A DNA stretch of 64,000 bases. Origin: Gemmataceae bacterium (GTDB lineage Bacteria; Planctomycetota; Planctomycetia; Gemmatales; Gemmataceae). Below are positions 50,901 through 60,305 of this stretch, piece after piece. Both the position numbers and the translations under genes were made by a program. The notes under the pieces were generated by a model, which saw only the letters and a program-made list of their open reading frames with translations, ran no database searches and was not told the origin of the DNA. The first letter of the stretch is position 1, and each line of letters starts with the position of its first letter. Location: positions 11,315 through 75,314 of the forward strand of contig JADLBT010000067.1 in the NCBI GenBank assembly GCA_020847555.1. Reading direction: 5' to 3'.

Positions 50901-51822
50901 CCTGCTCGCGACTCCGGACGGGGCCGTCCTCGCCGTCGCGGCCCACCGGCGGGGGGCGGACCACGTCCTGACCGTGCGGACGTTCGCGCCGGGCAAGGAG
51001 TCCGGGCCGCCGCGCGCGTTCACCCTCCAGGCGTCGCTGGCCGGCACTCCGGCGGTCGTCGGCGACGCGCTGATCCTGCCGCTGAGCAACGGCGTCCTGG
51101 TGCGGCAGCCACTGGCCGGCGGCGCGGCGACGACAGGCCCCACCAACTGGCGTGCGCCGCACGCCGACGAGCAGGCGCCGGGGCACGTCGTCGCCCTCGG
51201 TCCGGATCAGTTCCTCGTCACGGACGGCAGCCGCGGGGTGTTGCGGATGCACCTGGACGGCAAGATGTGGGAAACCCGGGCCACGGCCGAGCTGTCGAAC
51301 CGCATCGTGGCGCCGCCCGCGGTCCTCCCCGGCGGAGTCAGCGGCGGGCCGCGCGTCTGCGTGGCGGACAGCGCCGATACGGTGACACTGCTGGACGGCG
51401 AGAGCCTGCGCACCGTGCGGAGCTGGCCCTCGCTGAGCGGCCGGATCACGGCCGGGCCGTTCGTCCGCGGCAACGGCATCGGGTGCATCCTGGAAGGGCG
51501 GCGGCTGGTGTGGCTCGACCCGGACCGGGACCGCCCGCCCTGGCCGGCATACGAGTTCCAGGCCGACGTGGCGGGCGTCCCACAGCTCATCGACGGCGTG
51601 CTCGTCGCCGCCGACGAGCGCGGCCGGTTCCACGCCATCGACCCGGCGACGGGCCAGCTGGCGGGGCTGGGCTACACGGTGCAGGCGAGCGCCGCACCGA
51701 CCGCCGCCCCGGTGCCGTTCGGACCCGACCGCCTGTTCGCCCCGCTGACCGACGGCACAATGCTGCTACTGCCGCGCCGGTGTCTGCGGCCCCCGCTGCT
51801 GGGGTTCCCCATCCTGCGCTGA
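47995..51822 (+). CDS. MJ0042-type zinc-ribbon, single-TM, PQQ-like propeller protein
   Basis: About 1,275 residues. It begins with a zinc ribbon: CPRCHTTYQV...MRCPRQECRFVFEI (C-x2-C...C-x4-C). A Pro/Ala-rich disordered linker of about 200 residues follows, then one TM helix (SLVGIVVLLALLGGAVWGGL, about residue 265-285). A TPR-like helical segment comes next (YQLAVKRFQERSYAEAAEQF). The remaining ~750 residues form beta-propeller blades of the PQQ type (YALEPDNGQVRW, LAALDAATGATRW, HAIDPATGQLAGLG). This is a cytoplasm-to-periplasm scaffold by topology; function unknown. The ATG at 47995 is chosen because it starts directly at the zinc ribbon. Confidence 0.85.
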   Translation: MHLKTTCPRCHTTYQVEPALRGKHMRCPRQECRFVFEIRDADGPAPPIAPPTPARHVTGGVGDLVPILQAEQADPGPAASEPLSASPEPSGPVMNPPPPPVRTRGAAPPATPRKPAPRPRPPQPAQVAPPSAAPAAVRTRGAVPPSPPSTPATAPLAPPATTQEPAPPAAPPPPPEPTPPEALSDEEAQAMLRELGLGDGAAATPPDEPAPAEAGAAPFAVADWHAGPPPRGETVAEGLSDLAAYASSATPTPELDPAPPRRRRRSLVGIVVLLALLGGAVWGGLQIVARREAGNEADRYQLAVKRFQERSYAEAAEQFRTLARDFPQSPDEATYRFVAELADVLDPLQSVQGPEEMKRNAERLLAFVGEYRGDPRLAKYHPELHEGFRRLAREFLALADQKLDRDLLRQAAGLYEVATKYRDQPPPAEDLKRAEERIAAHELQEATVAAIKQRLEGGPSAVFVQEARGLARRAGLEKQPEVKALLDRLPAAHRASVKYTALAPAPARDDLVEESAPSLLVLPALEAGGGKARPGRRPVLALARGVLYALEPDNGQVRWAVRLGADTGTPPLWLPRDEIAPDRVLVLSSDSQALAALDAATGATRWCRRLSAPCLGAPVAIDGRAFVPTYGGRVEEIDLAGGTLVGFYDLGQPLSAGGAHQPGTHLLYLPADSFCVYVLDVAKRTCVAVLYSGHPSGSVRAAPLVVGRRGAARADGKAAGTDGYLVLGQAEGLGGVRLRVFALPVADADAEPVQQEGPLAGALWFPPWSDGEKLAAVTDAGEFVLYAIEPRADGSGPLSLLGRQRLALSSRGRSDSARAQVIHADGKTFWALTHGGLFRLRYAFTRAAGPRLNPAGHELLRPGSPLHAAQVETEEAGAVFYLVTQSPDGLGCLATAFDAHRGESRWQRQLGVVCRGQPVAIGERVLARDVGGALVLFDPAAVAGGWGSAWRTGGYRVSGRLLGDGDSAHLLATPDGAVLAVAAHRRGADHVLTVRTFAPGKESGPPRAFTLQASLAGTPAVVGDALILPLSNGVLVRQPLAGGAATTGPTNWRAPHADEQAPGHVVALGPDQFLVTDGSRGVLRMHLDGKMWETRATAELSNRIVAPPAVLPGGVSGGPRVCVADSADTVTLLDGESLRTVRSWPSLSGRITAGPFVRGNGIGCILEGRRLVWLDPDRDRPPWPAYEFQADVAGVPQLIDGVLVAADERGRFHAIDPATGQLAGLGYTVQASAAPTAAPVPFGPDRLFAPLTDGTMLLLPRRCLRPPLLGFPILR

Positions 51823-51882
51823 CCAACCCGGAGCGCCAGCGACGGGCGCGACAAGAACCCGGCGCTGACACTCCGGGCTGGT
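51822..51882. repeat. Family-1 hairpin abutting the zinc-ribbon protein stop
   Basis: Arms 51822-51841 (ACCAACCCGGAGCGCCAGCG) and 51863-51882 match at 17 of 20 positions, with G/T-compatible changes. Its first base is the last base of the stop codon. It lies between convergent genes (pyruvate carboxylase ends at 51894). Confidence 0.75.
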
Positions 51883-51893
51883 AGTGATCACGC

Positions 51894-54800
51894 TTATTCG
51901 AGACGCACCAGCAGGTCGCCTGCCTCGACCTGCGTGCCGGCCCGGACGAGCACCTCGGCGACCCGTCCCGCCACCTCGGCGTAGAGGGTCGTTTCCATTT
52001 TCATCGCCTCCAGCGTCACCAGCTTCTGGCCGGCCGCGATCTCCTCCCCCTCCGCGACCATCACGCGGGTGAGGAGCCCGGGCATCGACGCACTGACCTG
52101 CCGCGAGTCGTTCGGGTCGGCCTTGCGACGGGTGGTCGCCCCGGCCGACAGCGACCGATCCTCCACCAGCACCTCGCGCGGCTGGCCGTTCAGCTCGAAG
52201 AACACCAGCCGGCGTCCGTCCGCGTGCGGATCCCCGACCGCCAGAAACTTGACGATCAGCGTCTTGCCGGCCTCGATCTCGACGCTGATCTCCTCCCCCG
52301 CCTCCATCCCGTGGAAGAACGTCGGCGTCGGCAGGACGCTCGTGTCGGAGTACTTCGCCTGGTGGGCCGCGAGTTCGGGGAAGACGCGCGGATACAGGGC
52401 GTAGGTGATCGCCTCCCGCTCCGTCACGCGCCGGTGGAGCTGTTTCTCCAACTTCTTGCGCGTCCCGGCCAGGTCCGCCGGCGGCAGGCTCGACCCGGGC
52501 CGCCCGCGCAGTGGCTTGCGCCCGCGCAGCACCCGCTTCTGGAGATCCTTCGGGAACCCGCCGGGCGGCTGCCCCAGCTTGCCCTCGAAGAACTCGACCA
52601 CCGACTCGGGGAACGCCAGCTCGCGCTTGCCGGACAGAACGTCGTCGGCCGTCAGGTTGTTGGCGACCATGAACAGCGCCATGTCGCCCACCACCTTCGA
52701 CGTCGGCGTCACCTTGATGATGTCGCCGAACAGCCGGTTCACCTCGGCGTAGGCGCGGCAGACGTCGTGCCATCGACCCTCCAGGCCGACCGCGTTCGCC
52801 TGCTGGCGGAGGTTCGTCGCCTGCCCGCCCGGCATCTCGTGGCGGTACGTCTCGGCGCTGGCCGCGAGCATGCCGGTCTCGAACGGAGCGTAGTAGGTGC
52901 GCACCCGCTCCCAGTATTCGGCCGTCTCCTCCAGCGGTTCGTATGCCATGCCGGTGTCGCGCGGGTGGTGGCGGAGGCACTCGACCAGCGTGTTCAAACT
53001 CGGCTGGCTCGTCATCCCGGAAAACGGCCACATGGCCGCATCGACGACATCCACCCCGACCTCGGCCGCCATCAGCAGCGACCCGATCTGCCCGCCGGCG
53101 CTGTCGTGGGTATGGAAGTGGATCGGGATGCCGACCTCCTGCTTCAGCGCCCGCACCCGCGTGCGCGCGGCGAACGGCTTGCACAGTCCGGCCATGTCCT
53201 TGATGGCCAGCAGGTTGGCGCCGAGCCGCTCCAGCTCCTTCGCGAGATCGACGTAGTACGTCAGGTTGTACTTGGCTCTTTGCGGGTCGAGAATGTCGCC
53301 GGTATAGCAGATGGCTGGCTCGCACAGCATGCCGGCGTTGCGCACCGTCTCGATCGCCAGCCGCAGATTCGGCAGCCAGTTGAGGGCGTCGAAGATGCGG
53401 AAGAGATCGATGCCGGCCTGGGCCGCCTCCCTGGTGAACGCCTTGACAACGTTGTCGGGGTAGTTGGCGTACCCGACCGCGTTGTTGCCGCGCAGCAGCA
53501 TCTGAAAGAGAATGTTCGGGACACGCTCGCGCAGCTCGCTGAGCCGCTGCCACGGATCCTCCTTGAGGAAGCGCATGGCGGTGTCGAACGTGGCCCCGCC
53601 CCACATCTCCAGAGAGAATAACTGGTGGTGGCGGGCGGCGTAGGTCGGCGCGATGCACCGCATGTCGTAGGTGCGCATGCGCGTCGCGAGCAGCGACTGG
53701 TGAGCGTCCCGGAACGTCGTGTCGGTGACGAGTACCCGCTCCTGCTCGAGCACCCACTGCGCGAACCGCTCCGGTCCCAGCTCCATGAACTTGTCGCGCG
53801 TGCCGGAAGGCACAATCCCTTGAAAGCCCACGGGCTGCATCACGTGGGGCAAGTCCTCGGCGCCTGGCCCACGGAACGCAGTCCGTGGGCTTTCCTCTGA
53901 CCTCTGACCTTTGACCTCCGGGTGACCGTTGACGATCACCTCGCCGATGTACGTCAGCAACTTCGTCGCCCGGTCCTGGCGGTACGGCAGGTCGAACAGC
54001 TCCGGTTTCTCGTCGATGAAGCGCGTGGTGAAGCGCCCGGCCAGGAAGTCCGGGTGAGTGATGACGTTGAGCAGGAACGGGATGTTCGTCTTGACGCCGC
54101 GGACCCGGAATTCCTGCAAGCAGCGCTCCATCCGCCGGGCCGCGTCCACGAAGCGCAGCCCGTGCGCCGTCACCTTCACCAGCAGCGAGTCGTAGTACGG
54201 GGTGATGACCGCCCCGCCGAACGCCGTGCCGGCGTCGAGACGGATGCCCATACCGCTCGCCGACCGATAGGCGCTGAGGCGCCCGTAGTCGGGGGTGAAC
54301 TTGTTCGCCGGATCCTCCGTCGTCACCCGGCACTGCAGGGCGTGGCCGTGCGTCGTCACCGCGTTCTGGTCGCCCAGGCCGATCTCCGCGTCGGACAGCG
54401 GCGACCCCTGGGCGATGAGGATCTGGCTCTTGACGAGGTCGTACCCGGTGACCGCCTCGGTGACGGTGTGCTCGACCTGGATGCGCGGGTTGACCTCGAT
54501 GAAGTAGAATGCGCCGGTATCGGTGTCGAGGAGAAACTCGACGGTGCCGGCGTTGTCGAGCCCGGCGGCGCGGCCGACGGTGAGGGCGGCGTCGAGGATA
54601 CCCTGGCGCGTCGGCGCGGGGAGGTTGAGGGCCGGCGCAATCTCGACCACCTTCTGATGGCGCCGCTGCAGCGAGCAGTCGCGCTCGAACAGGTGGACGA
54701 GGTTCCCGTGGCGGTCGCCGAGGAGCTGAACCTCGATGTGCCGGGGCCGCTCGATGAACTTCTCCAGGAAAACGTCCGGAACGCCAAACGCCGTGCCGGC

Positions 54801-55415
54801 CTCGCGCTGGGCCTGCTCAACCGCGTCCTCGAGCTGGTCGGCGGCACGCGCCACGCGCATGCCGCGGCCGCCGCCGCCCATGGACGCCTTGACGATGACC
54901 GGGTAGCCCAGCTGGCGGGCGAGCGCCTTCGCCTCGGCCGGGGCGCGCACCGGGGCGTCGCTGCCGGACAGGACCGGGACGCCGGCCTTCTGAGCCAGGC
55001 GACGGGCGGCCAGCTTGTCCCCGAGCTGTTCGAGCACCTCGACGCGCGGCCCGACGAAGATGATGCCGGCCTCGCGGCAGGCCCGAGCGAACGCCGGGTT
55101 CTCCGACAGAAAGCCGTACCCCGGGTGGATGCCATCGACGTCGTGCTCTCGGGCCAGGGCGATGATGCCCTCGATGTCGAGGTAGGGCCGCAGCGGTTCG
55201 CCCGGCTTGCCGACCCGATACGCCTCGTCGGCCTTGAACCGATGCAGGGCGAAGCGGTCCTCGTGGGCGTAGATGGCAATCGTGCGGATGCCGAGTTCGT
55301 GCGCCGAGCGGAAGACGCGGATGGCGATCTCGCTGCGGTTGGCGGCCAGCAGTCGGCGAATCGGCCGCACTGCCGGGGATCCCGGAAGGGGGAGAAGGGA
55401 CGATCCGTCGAGCAT
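51894..55415 (-). CDS. pyc: Pyruvate carboxylase
   Basis: About 1,173 residues; biotin enzyme that makes oxaloacetate from pyruvate, ATP and bicarbonate. Biotin carboxylase domain (about 16-470): LAANRSEIAIRVFRSAHELG, ATP-grasp loop KASMGGGGRGMR, FIERPRHIEVQ, EVNPRIQVEHTVTE. Carboxyltransferase domain (about 545-820): DTTFRDAHQSLLATRMRT, EMWGGATFDTAMRFL, FHTHDSAGG. PYC tetramerisation region, then the biotinyl domain with EAMKMET (Lys1139). Between the first two domains the linker contains in-frame hairpin sequence (53822-53894). Its start is the ATG at 55415; the ribosome-binding site is weak. It is divergent from clpC. Confidence 0.96.
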   Translation of the reverse strand: MLDGSSLLPLPGSPAVRPIRRLLAANRSEIAIRVFRSAHELGIRTIAIYAHEDRFALHRFKADEAYRVGKPGEPLRPYLDIEGIIALAREHDVDGIHPGYGFLSENPAFARACREAGIIFVGPRVEVLEQLGDKLAARRLAQKAGVPVLSGSDAPVRAPAEAKALARQLGYPVIVKASMGGGGRGMRVARAADQLEDAVEQAQREAGTAFGVPDVFLEKFIERPRHIEVQLLGDRHGNLVHLFERDCSLQRRHQKVVEIAPALNLPAPTRQGILDAALTVGRAAGLDNAGTVEFLLDTDTGAFYFIEVNPRIQVEHTVTEAVTGYDLVKSQILIAQGSPLSDAEIGLGDQNAVTTHGHALQCRVTTEDPANKFTPDYGRLSAYRSASGMGIRLDAGTAFGGAVITPYYDSLLVKVTAHGLRFVDAARRMERCLQEFRVRGVKTNIPFLLNVITHPDFLAGRFTTRFIDEKPELFDLPYRQDRATKLLTYIGEVIVNGHPEVKGQRSEESPRTAFRGPGAEDLPHVMQPVGFQGIVPSGTRDKFMELGPERFAQWVLEQERVLVTDTTFRDAHQSLLATRMRTYDMRCIAPTYAARHHQLFSLEMWGGATFDTAMRFLKEDPWQRLSELRERVPNILFQMLLRGNNAVGYANYPDNVVKAFTREAAQAGIDLFRIFDALNWLPNLRLAIETVRNAGMLCEPAICYTGDILDPQRAKYNLTYYVDLAKELERLGANLLAIKDMAGLCKPFAARTRVRALKQEVGIPIHFHTHDSAGGQIGSLLMAAEVGVDVVDAAMWPFSGMTSQPSLNTLVECLRHHPRDTGMAYEPLEETAEYWERVRTYYAPFETGMLAASAETYRHEMPGGQATNLRQQANAVGLEGRWHDVCRAYAEVNRLFGDIIKVTPTSKVVGDMALFMVANNLTADDVLSGKRELAFPESVVEFFEGKLGQPPGGFPKDLQKRVLRGRKPLRGRPGSSLPPADLAGTRKKLEKQLHRRVTEREAITYALYPRVFPELAAHQAKYSDTSVLPTPTFFHGMEAGEEISVEIEAGKTLIVKFLAVGDPHADGRRLVFFELNGQPREVLVEDRSLSAGATTRRKADPNDSRQVSASMPGLLTRVMVAEGEEIAAGQKLVTLEAMKMETTLYAEVAGRVAEVLVRAGTQVEAGDLLVRLE
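53822..53894. repeat. Family-2 hairpin inside the pyruvate carboxylase gene
   Basis: Arms 53822-53848 and 53868-53894 match at 23 of 27 positions; outer core GAAAGCCCACGG. It is read in frame, without a stop, as residues around ESPRTAFRGPGAEDLPHVMQ in the linker between the biotin carboxylase and carboxyltransferase domains. Next to it is a CTCTGACCTCTGACCTTTGA near-repeat (from 53896). Confidence 0.75.
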
Positions 55416-56011
55416 GGGTGGCGGTCTCGTATTCCAGTGCGATCACCAGGCGGACAAAGGTATCGTAGGGAAGCGCGGGGGAAAAGCCATGACGCAACAA
55501 GGTCTGAGCCGACAGGCGCTTGCGTCGCTTTGCCCGCGGCATGGCGTATGCGGTACAATGAAGAAGATGGGCAGGGCTGGCGCCCGTCGGGGGGTCCGCC
55601 GGCTGCCTTGATTTGTCTTCTGGGCCACACTACAATGCTCACAGACCAGCTACTTTGCACCTTCACAACGTGAGACAACTTGCCGGTCTAACCCGCCGGC
55701 TCCCTGGTGGTTGCAGTGAGCGGGACGCCGCGAGCGCTCCCCCACGCGGAAGCGACGGGCGGCGTCACCTCTCCACCACCAGCGGACGGAGCCGTTTTCG
55801 GCAAGATGTTGAAGCCGCTTGCCACCGACGGAAAGCGCAGGCGCGGCGCCGGACCTCCGGTGCTTTCTCTCCGGGCTCTGAATCGCGAGCGGCTGGACGT
55901 AACGGCAACGCGACGGACCACTGACGTAAGACCCTTGGGCATACCCCGACTTGCTTCGCGGCCTGGCTCTCAGACTGCGGGCGGGGTGGGGACTGGCGGA
56001 GACGGCTGGAA
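55416..56011. other. Divergent region between pyc and clpC
   Basis: A 596-base gap. It holds a good promoter toward clpC (55608-55636), a weaker one (TTGCCC-N18-TACAAT, 55530-55559) and about 370 bases of leader. Short frames in it, including 55707-56048, look non-coding. Confidence 0.5.
55608..55636 (+). promoter_or_regulatory. Sigma-70-type promoter for clpC, TTGATT-N17-TACAAT
   Basis: -35 TTGATT at 55608-55613, 17-base spacer, -10 TACAAT at 55631-55636; start predicted near 55643, about 370 bases before the clpC ATG. The same -10 hexamer occurs at the promoter before the serine acetyltransferase gene. Confidence 0.6.
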
Positions 56012-58507
<2,496 letters not shown>

Positions 58508-58809
58508 CCGCAAGCGGGTTGTGCGCAAAGACGCAAAGAGCGCGCCGGAGGTCTTCCTTCGCGCTCTTTGCGTCTTTGCGCGCAACCCGCTTGCGTTGCG
58601 CAGGGAGGGACACGCGGCGTAACGTGCGCGACTTCGCGGAACTCTCGCCGAGCGCGCAACGTCGAAGGGGATGTCGTGGGGGGGACAAATCCATCGGCCG
58701 GGACTTGACAGAGACCCCGGCCAGGGTCCACACTGGAACCAACGGCAGGCTCCGCTTCCAGATGCGTCGCGGACCTGGGGGGGGACCGGAATCAAAGGTA
58801 GGTGACTCG
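58508..58809. other. Intergenic region between clpC and DUF1501 gene
   Basis: A 302-base gap. Its first third is the family-3 hairpin. The remainder shows no convincing ORF; the ribosome-binding site of the next gene (GGTAGGTG) is at its right end. Confidence 0.45.
58509..58595. repeat. Family-3 hairpin after clpC, 35-base arms
   Basis: Arms 58509-58543 and 58561-58595 match at 34 of 35 positions (cores CGCAAAGACGCAAAGAGCGC and complement). The 17-base loop contains GGAGGTCTTCC, the reverse complement of the loop at 39785-39852. It begins two bases after the clpC stop. Confidence 0.85.
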
Positions 58810-60147
58810 ATGGCGAACCAGGGGATGAATCGACGGCACTTCCTCAAACATGTGGCGGGGTACTCGCTGATGGCGCTCCCCGCCCTCGAATTTGTCCGCA
58901 CCATCCAGGCCAACGCTCAGACGTTGCGCCGCAACAACAAAAGTCTCATCATCCTGTGGATGGGCGGCGGCCCCGCCACGATTGACATCTGGGATCTCAA
59001 GCCGGGCCGGCCGACCGGCGGCGAGTTCCGGCCGATCCAGACGAGCGCGCCGGGCGTGCTGATCAGCGAACACATGCCGCGGACCGCCCAGCAGATGGAC
59101 AAGCTGGCGATCATCCGCTCGCTGACCACGACCGAGGGCGACCACAACCGCGGCACGACGCTGATGCACACCGGCTACACGCCCAACCCCGCCATCGCGT
59201 TCCCGTCCATCGGCGCCGTGACGTCCCTCGAAGCCCCGAAGCTGTCCGGATACCAGGAGATCTCCCTGCCGACGTACATCTCCGTTGGCGGCGGGCGCGG
59301 GGCGGAGGGGCCTGGCTTCCTCGGCATGAACTACGCGCCGTTCACGGTCCAGAATCCCGGCACGCCGCCCGAGAACATCCGCGCTCCCAGCGGCCTGGGC
59401 CAGGGCGAACTCGAACAGATGGAGCGCGTCCGCCGGCGGCAGCGGTTGTTCTACGATCTGGAGGACCAGTTCATGGTCGGCCGGGCTCCGCACCTGGCGA
59501 CCGAGAAGGAGCGGGCCACGTTCGCCGACGCCTCCAAGGCCCACCAGGACATCTACCGCAAGGGGTTTAGTCTGGTGGCATCGAAGGACGGCAAGGTGTT
59601 CGACCTCAAGAGCGAGCCGGCGCGGCTACAGGAGGACTACGGGGCGAACAACTTCGGCCGGGCGGCCCTGCTGGCGCGGCGGTTAGTCGAGGCAGGCGTC
59701 AGCGCCGTCGAGTTGAGCCTCGGCGGGTGGGACACCCACAACCAGACGTTCCAGGCCCACAGCCAGCGGCTGCAGCCGACCCTCGACCGGGCGATGGGGA
59801 CGCTGGTGCGCGATCTGAACGACCGCGGCATGTGGCAGAACACGGTCCTGCTGTGGATGGGCGAGTTCGGGCGGACGCCGCGCATCAACCAGAACAACGG
59901 CCGCGATCACTGGGCGCGGTGCTGGTCGGTGGTGGTCGGCGGCGGCGCGATCCGCGGCGGTCAGGCTTACGGCGCGACCGACCAGGACGGCCTGGCGGTG
60001 GCGAACAACCCGGTGCGCGTCCCGGATCTGTTCGCAACGGTGTACCGGGCTCTCGGCATCGACCCAACGACGCAGGTCCGCGACCCGATCGGCCGCCCGT
60101 TCAACATCTCCGGCATCGGCGGCCGCCCCATCCTGGGGCTGGTGTAA
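58810..60147 (+). CDS. DUF1501 family protein, Tat-exported
   Basis: About 445 residues. The N-terminus MNRRHFLKHVAGYSLMALPAL is a Tat-like signal. The body has the family landmarks IILWMGGGPATIDIWDLKPG, IRSLTTTEGDHNRGTTLMHT, VELSLGGWDTHNQ, LLWMGEFGRTPRIN and GRDHWARCWSVV, with conserved Asp/His residues that resemble a metal site of the alkaline-phosphatase superfamily. Unlike the first copy (39858-41408) it has no inserted repeat in its N-terminus and no DUF1549/1553 partner; it stands alone between clpC and a multiheme gene. The ATG at 58810 has AGGTAGGTGAC upstream. Biochemical role unknown. Confidence 0.9.
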   Translation: MANQGMNRRHFLKHVAGYSLMALPALEFVRTIQANAQTLRRNNKSLIILWMGGGPATIDIWDLKPGRPTGGEFRPIQTSAPGVLISEHMPRTAQQMDKLAIIRSLTTTEGDHNRGTTLMHTGYTPNPAIAFPSIGAVTSLEAPKLSGYQEISLPTYISVGGGRGAEGPGFLGMNYAPFTVQNPGTPPENIRAPSGLGQGELEQMERVRRRQRLFYDLEDQFMVGRAPHLATEKERATFADASKAHQDIYRKGFSLVASKDGKVFDLKSEPARLQEDYGANNFGRAALLARRLVEAGVSAVELSLGGWDTHNQTFQAHSQRLQPTLDRAMGTLVRDLNDRGMWQNTVLLWMGEFGRTPRINQNNGRDHWARCWSVVVGGGAIRGGQAYGATDQDGLAVANNPVRVPDLFATVYRALGIDPTTQVRDPIGRPFNISGIGGRPILGLV

Positions 60148-60188
60148 CTCTACCAGGCCCATACAGGCTTACTGCTGAGATCACTCTT

Positions 60189-60222
60189 AACAGGGGGGAG
60201 GGCCTTGGTTCTCCCCCCTGTT
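60189..60222 (+). terminator. Hairpin terminator after DUF1501 gene
   Basis: Perfect 12-bp stem: AACAGGGGGGAG (60189-60200) and its complement (60211-60222) with a ten-base loop, 41 bases after the stop. No long T-run follows. Confidence 0.55.
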
Positions 60223-60249
60223 GTCATTGAAGGTGTGGAGGGTTCTTTC

Positions 60250-60279
60250 AAAGCCCGCGGGCCGCAGCCCGTGGGCTTT
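60250..60279. repeat. Family-2 hairpin between convergent genes
   Basis: Arms 60250-60262 (AAAGCCCGCGGGC) and 60267-60279 with one G/T-compatible mismatch and a four-base loop. Fourth copy of the AAAGCCCACGGG family, 26 bases from the stop of the multiheme gene. Confidence 0.7.
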
Positions 60280-60305
60280 ACACGCCCAGGGAGGAGGGGC
60301 GCGCC

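Noticed and set aside
53896..53920. CTCTGACC/TTTGACC near-repeats as a CRISPR or microsatellite
   Set aside because: Only three short imperfect units inside coding sequence next to a dispersed hairpin; no spacer structure.
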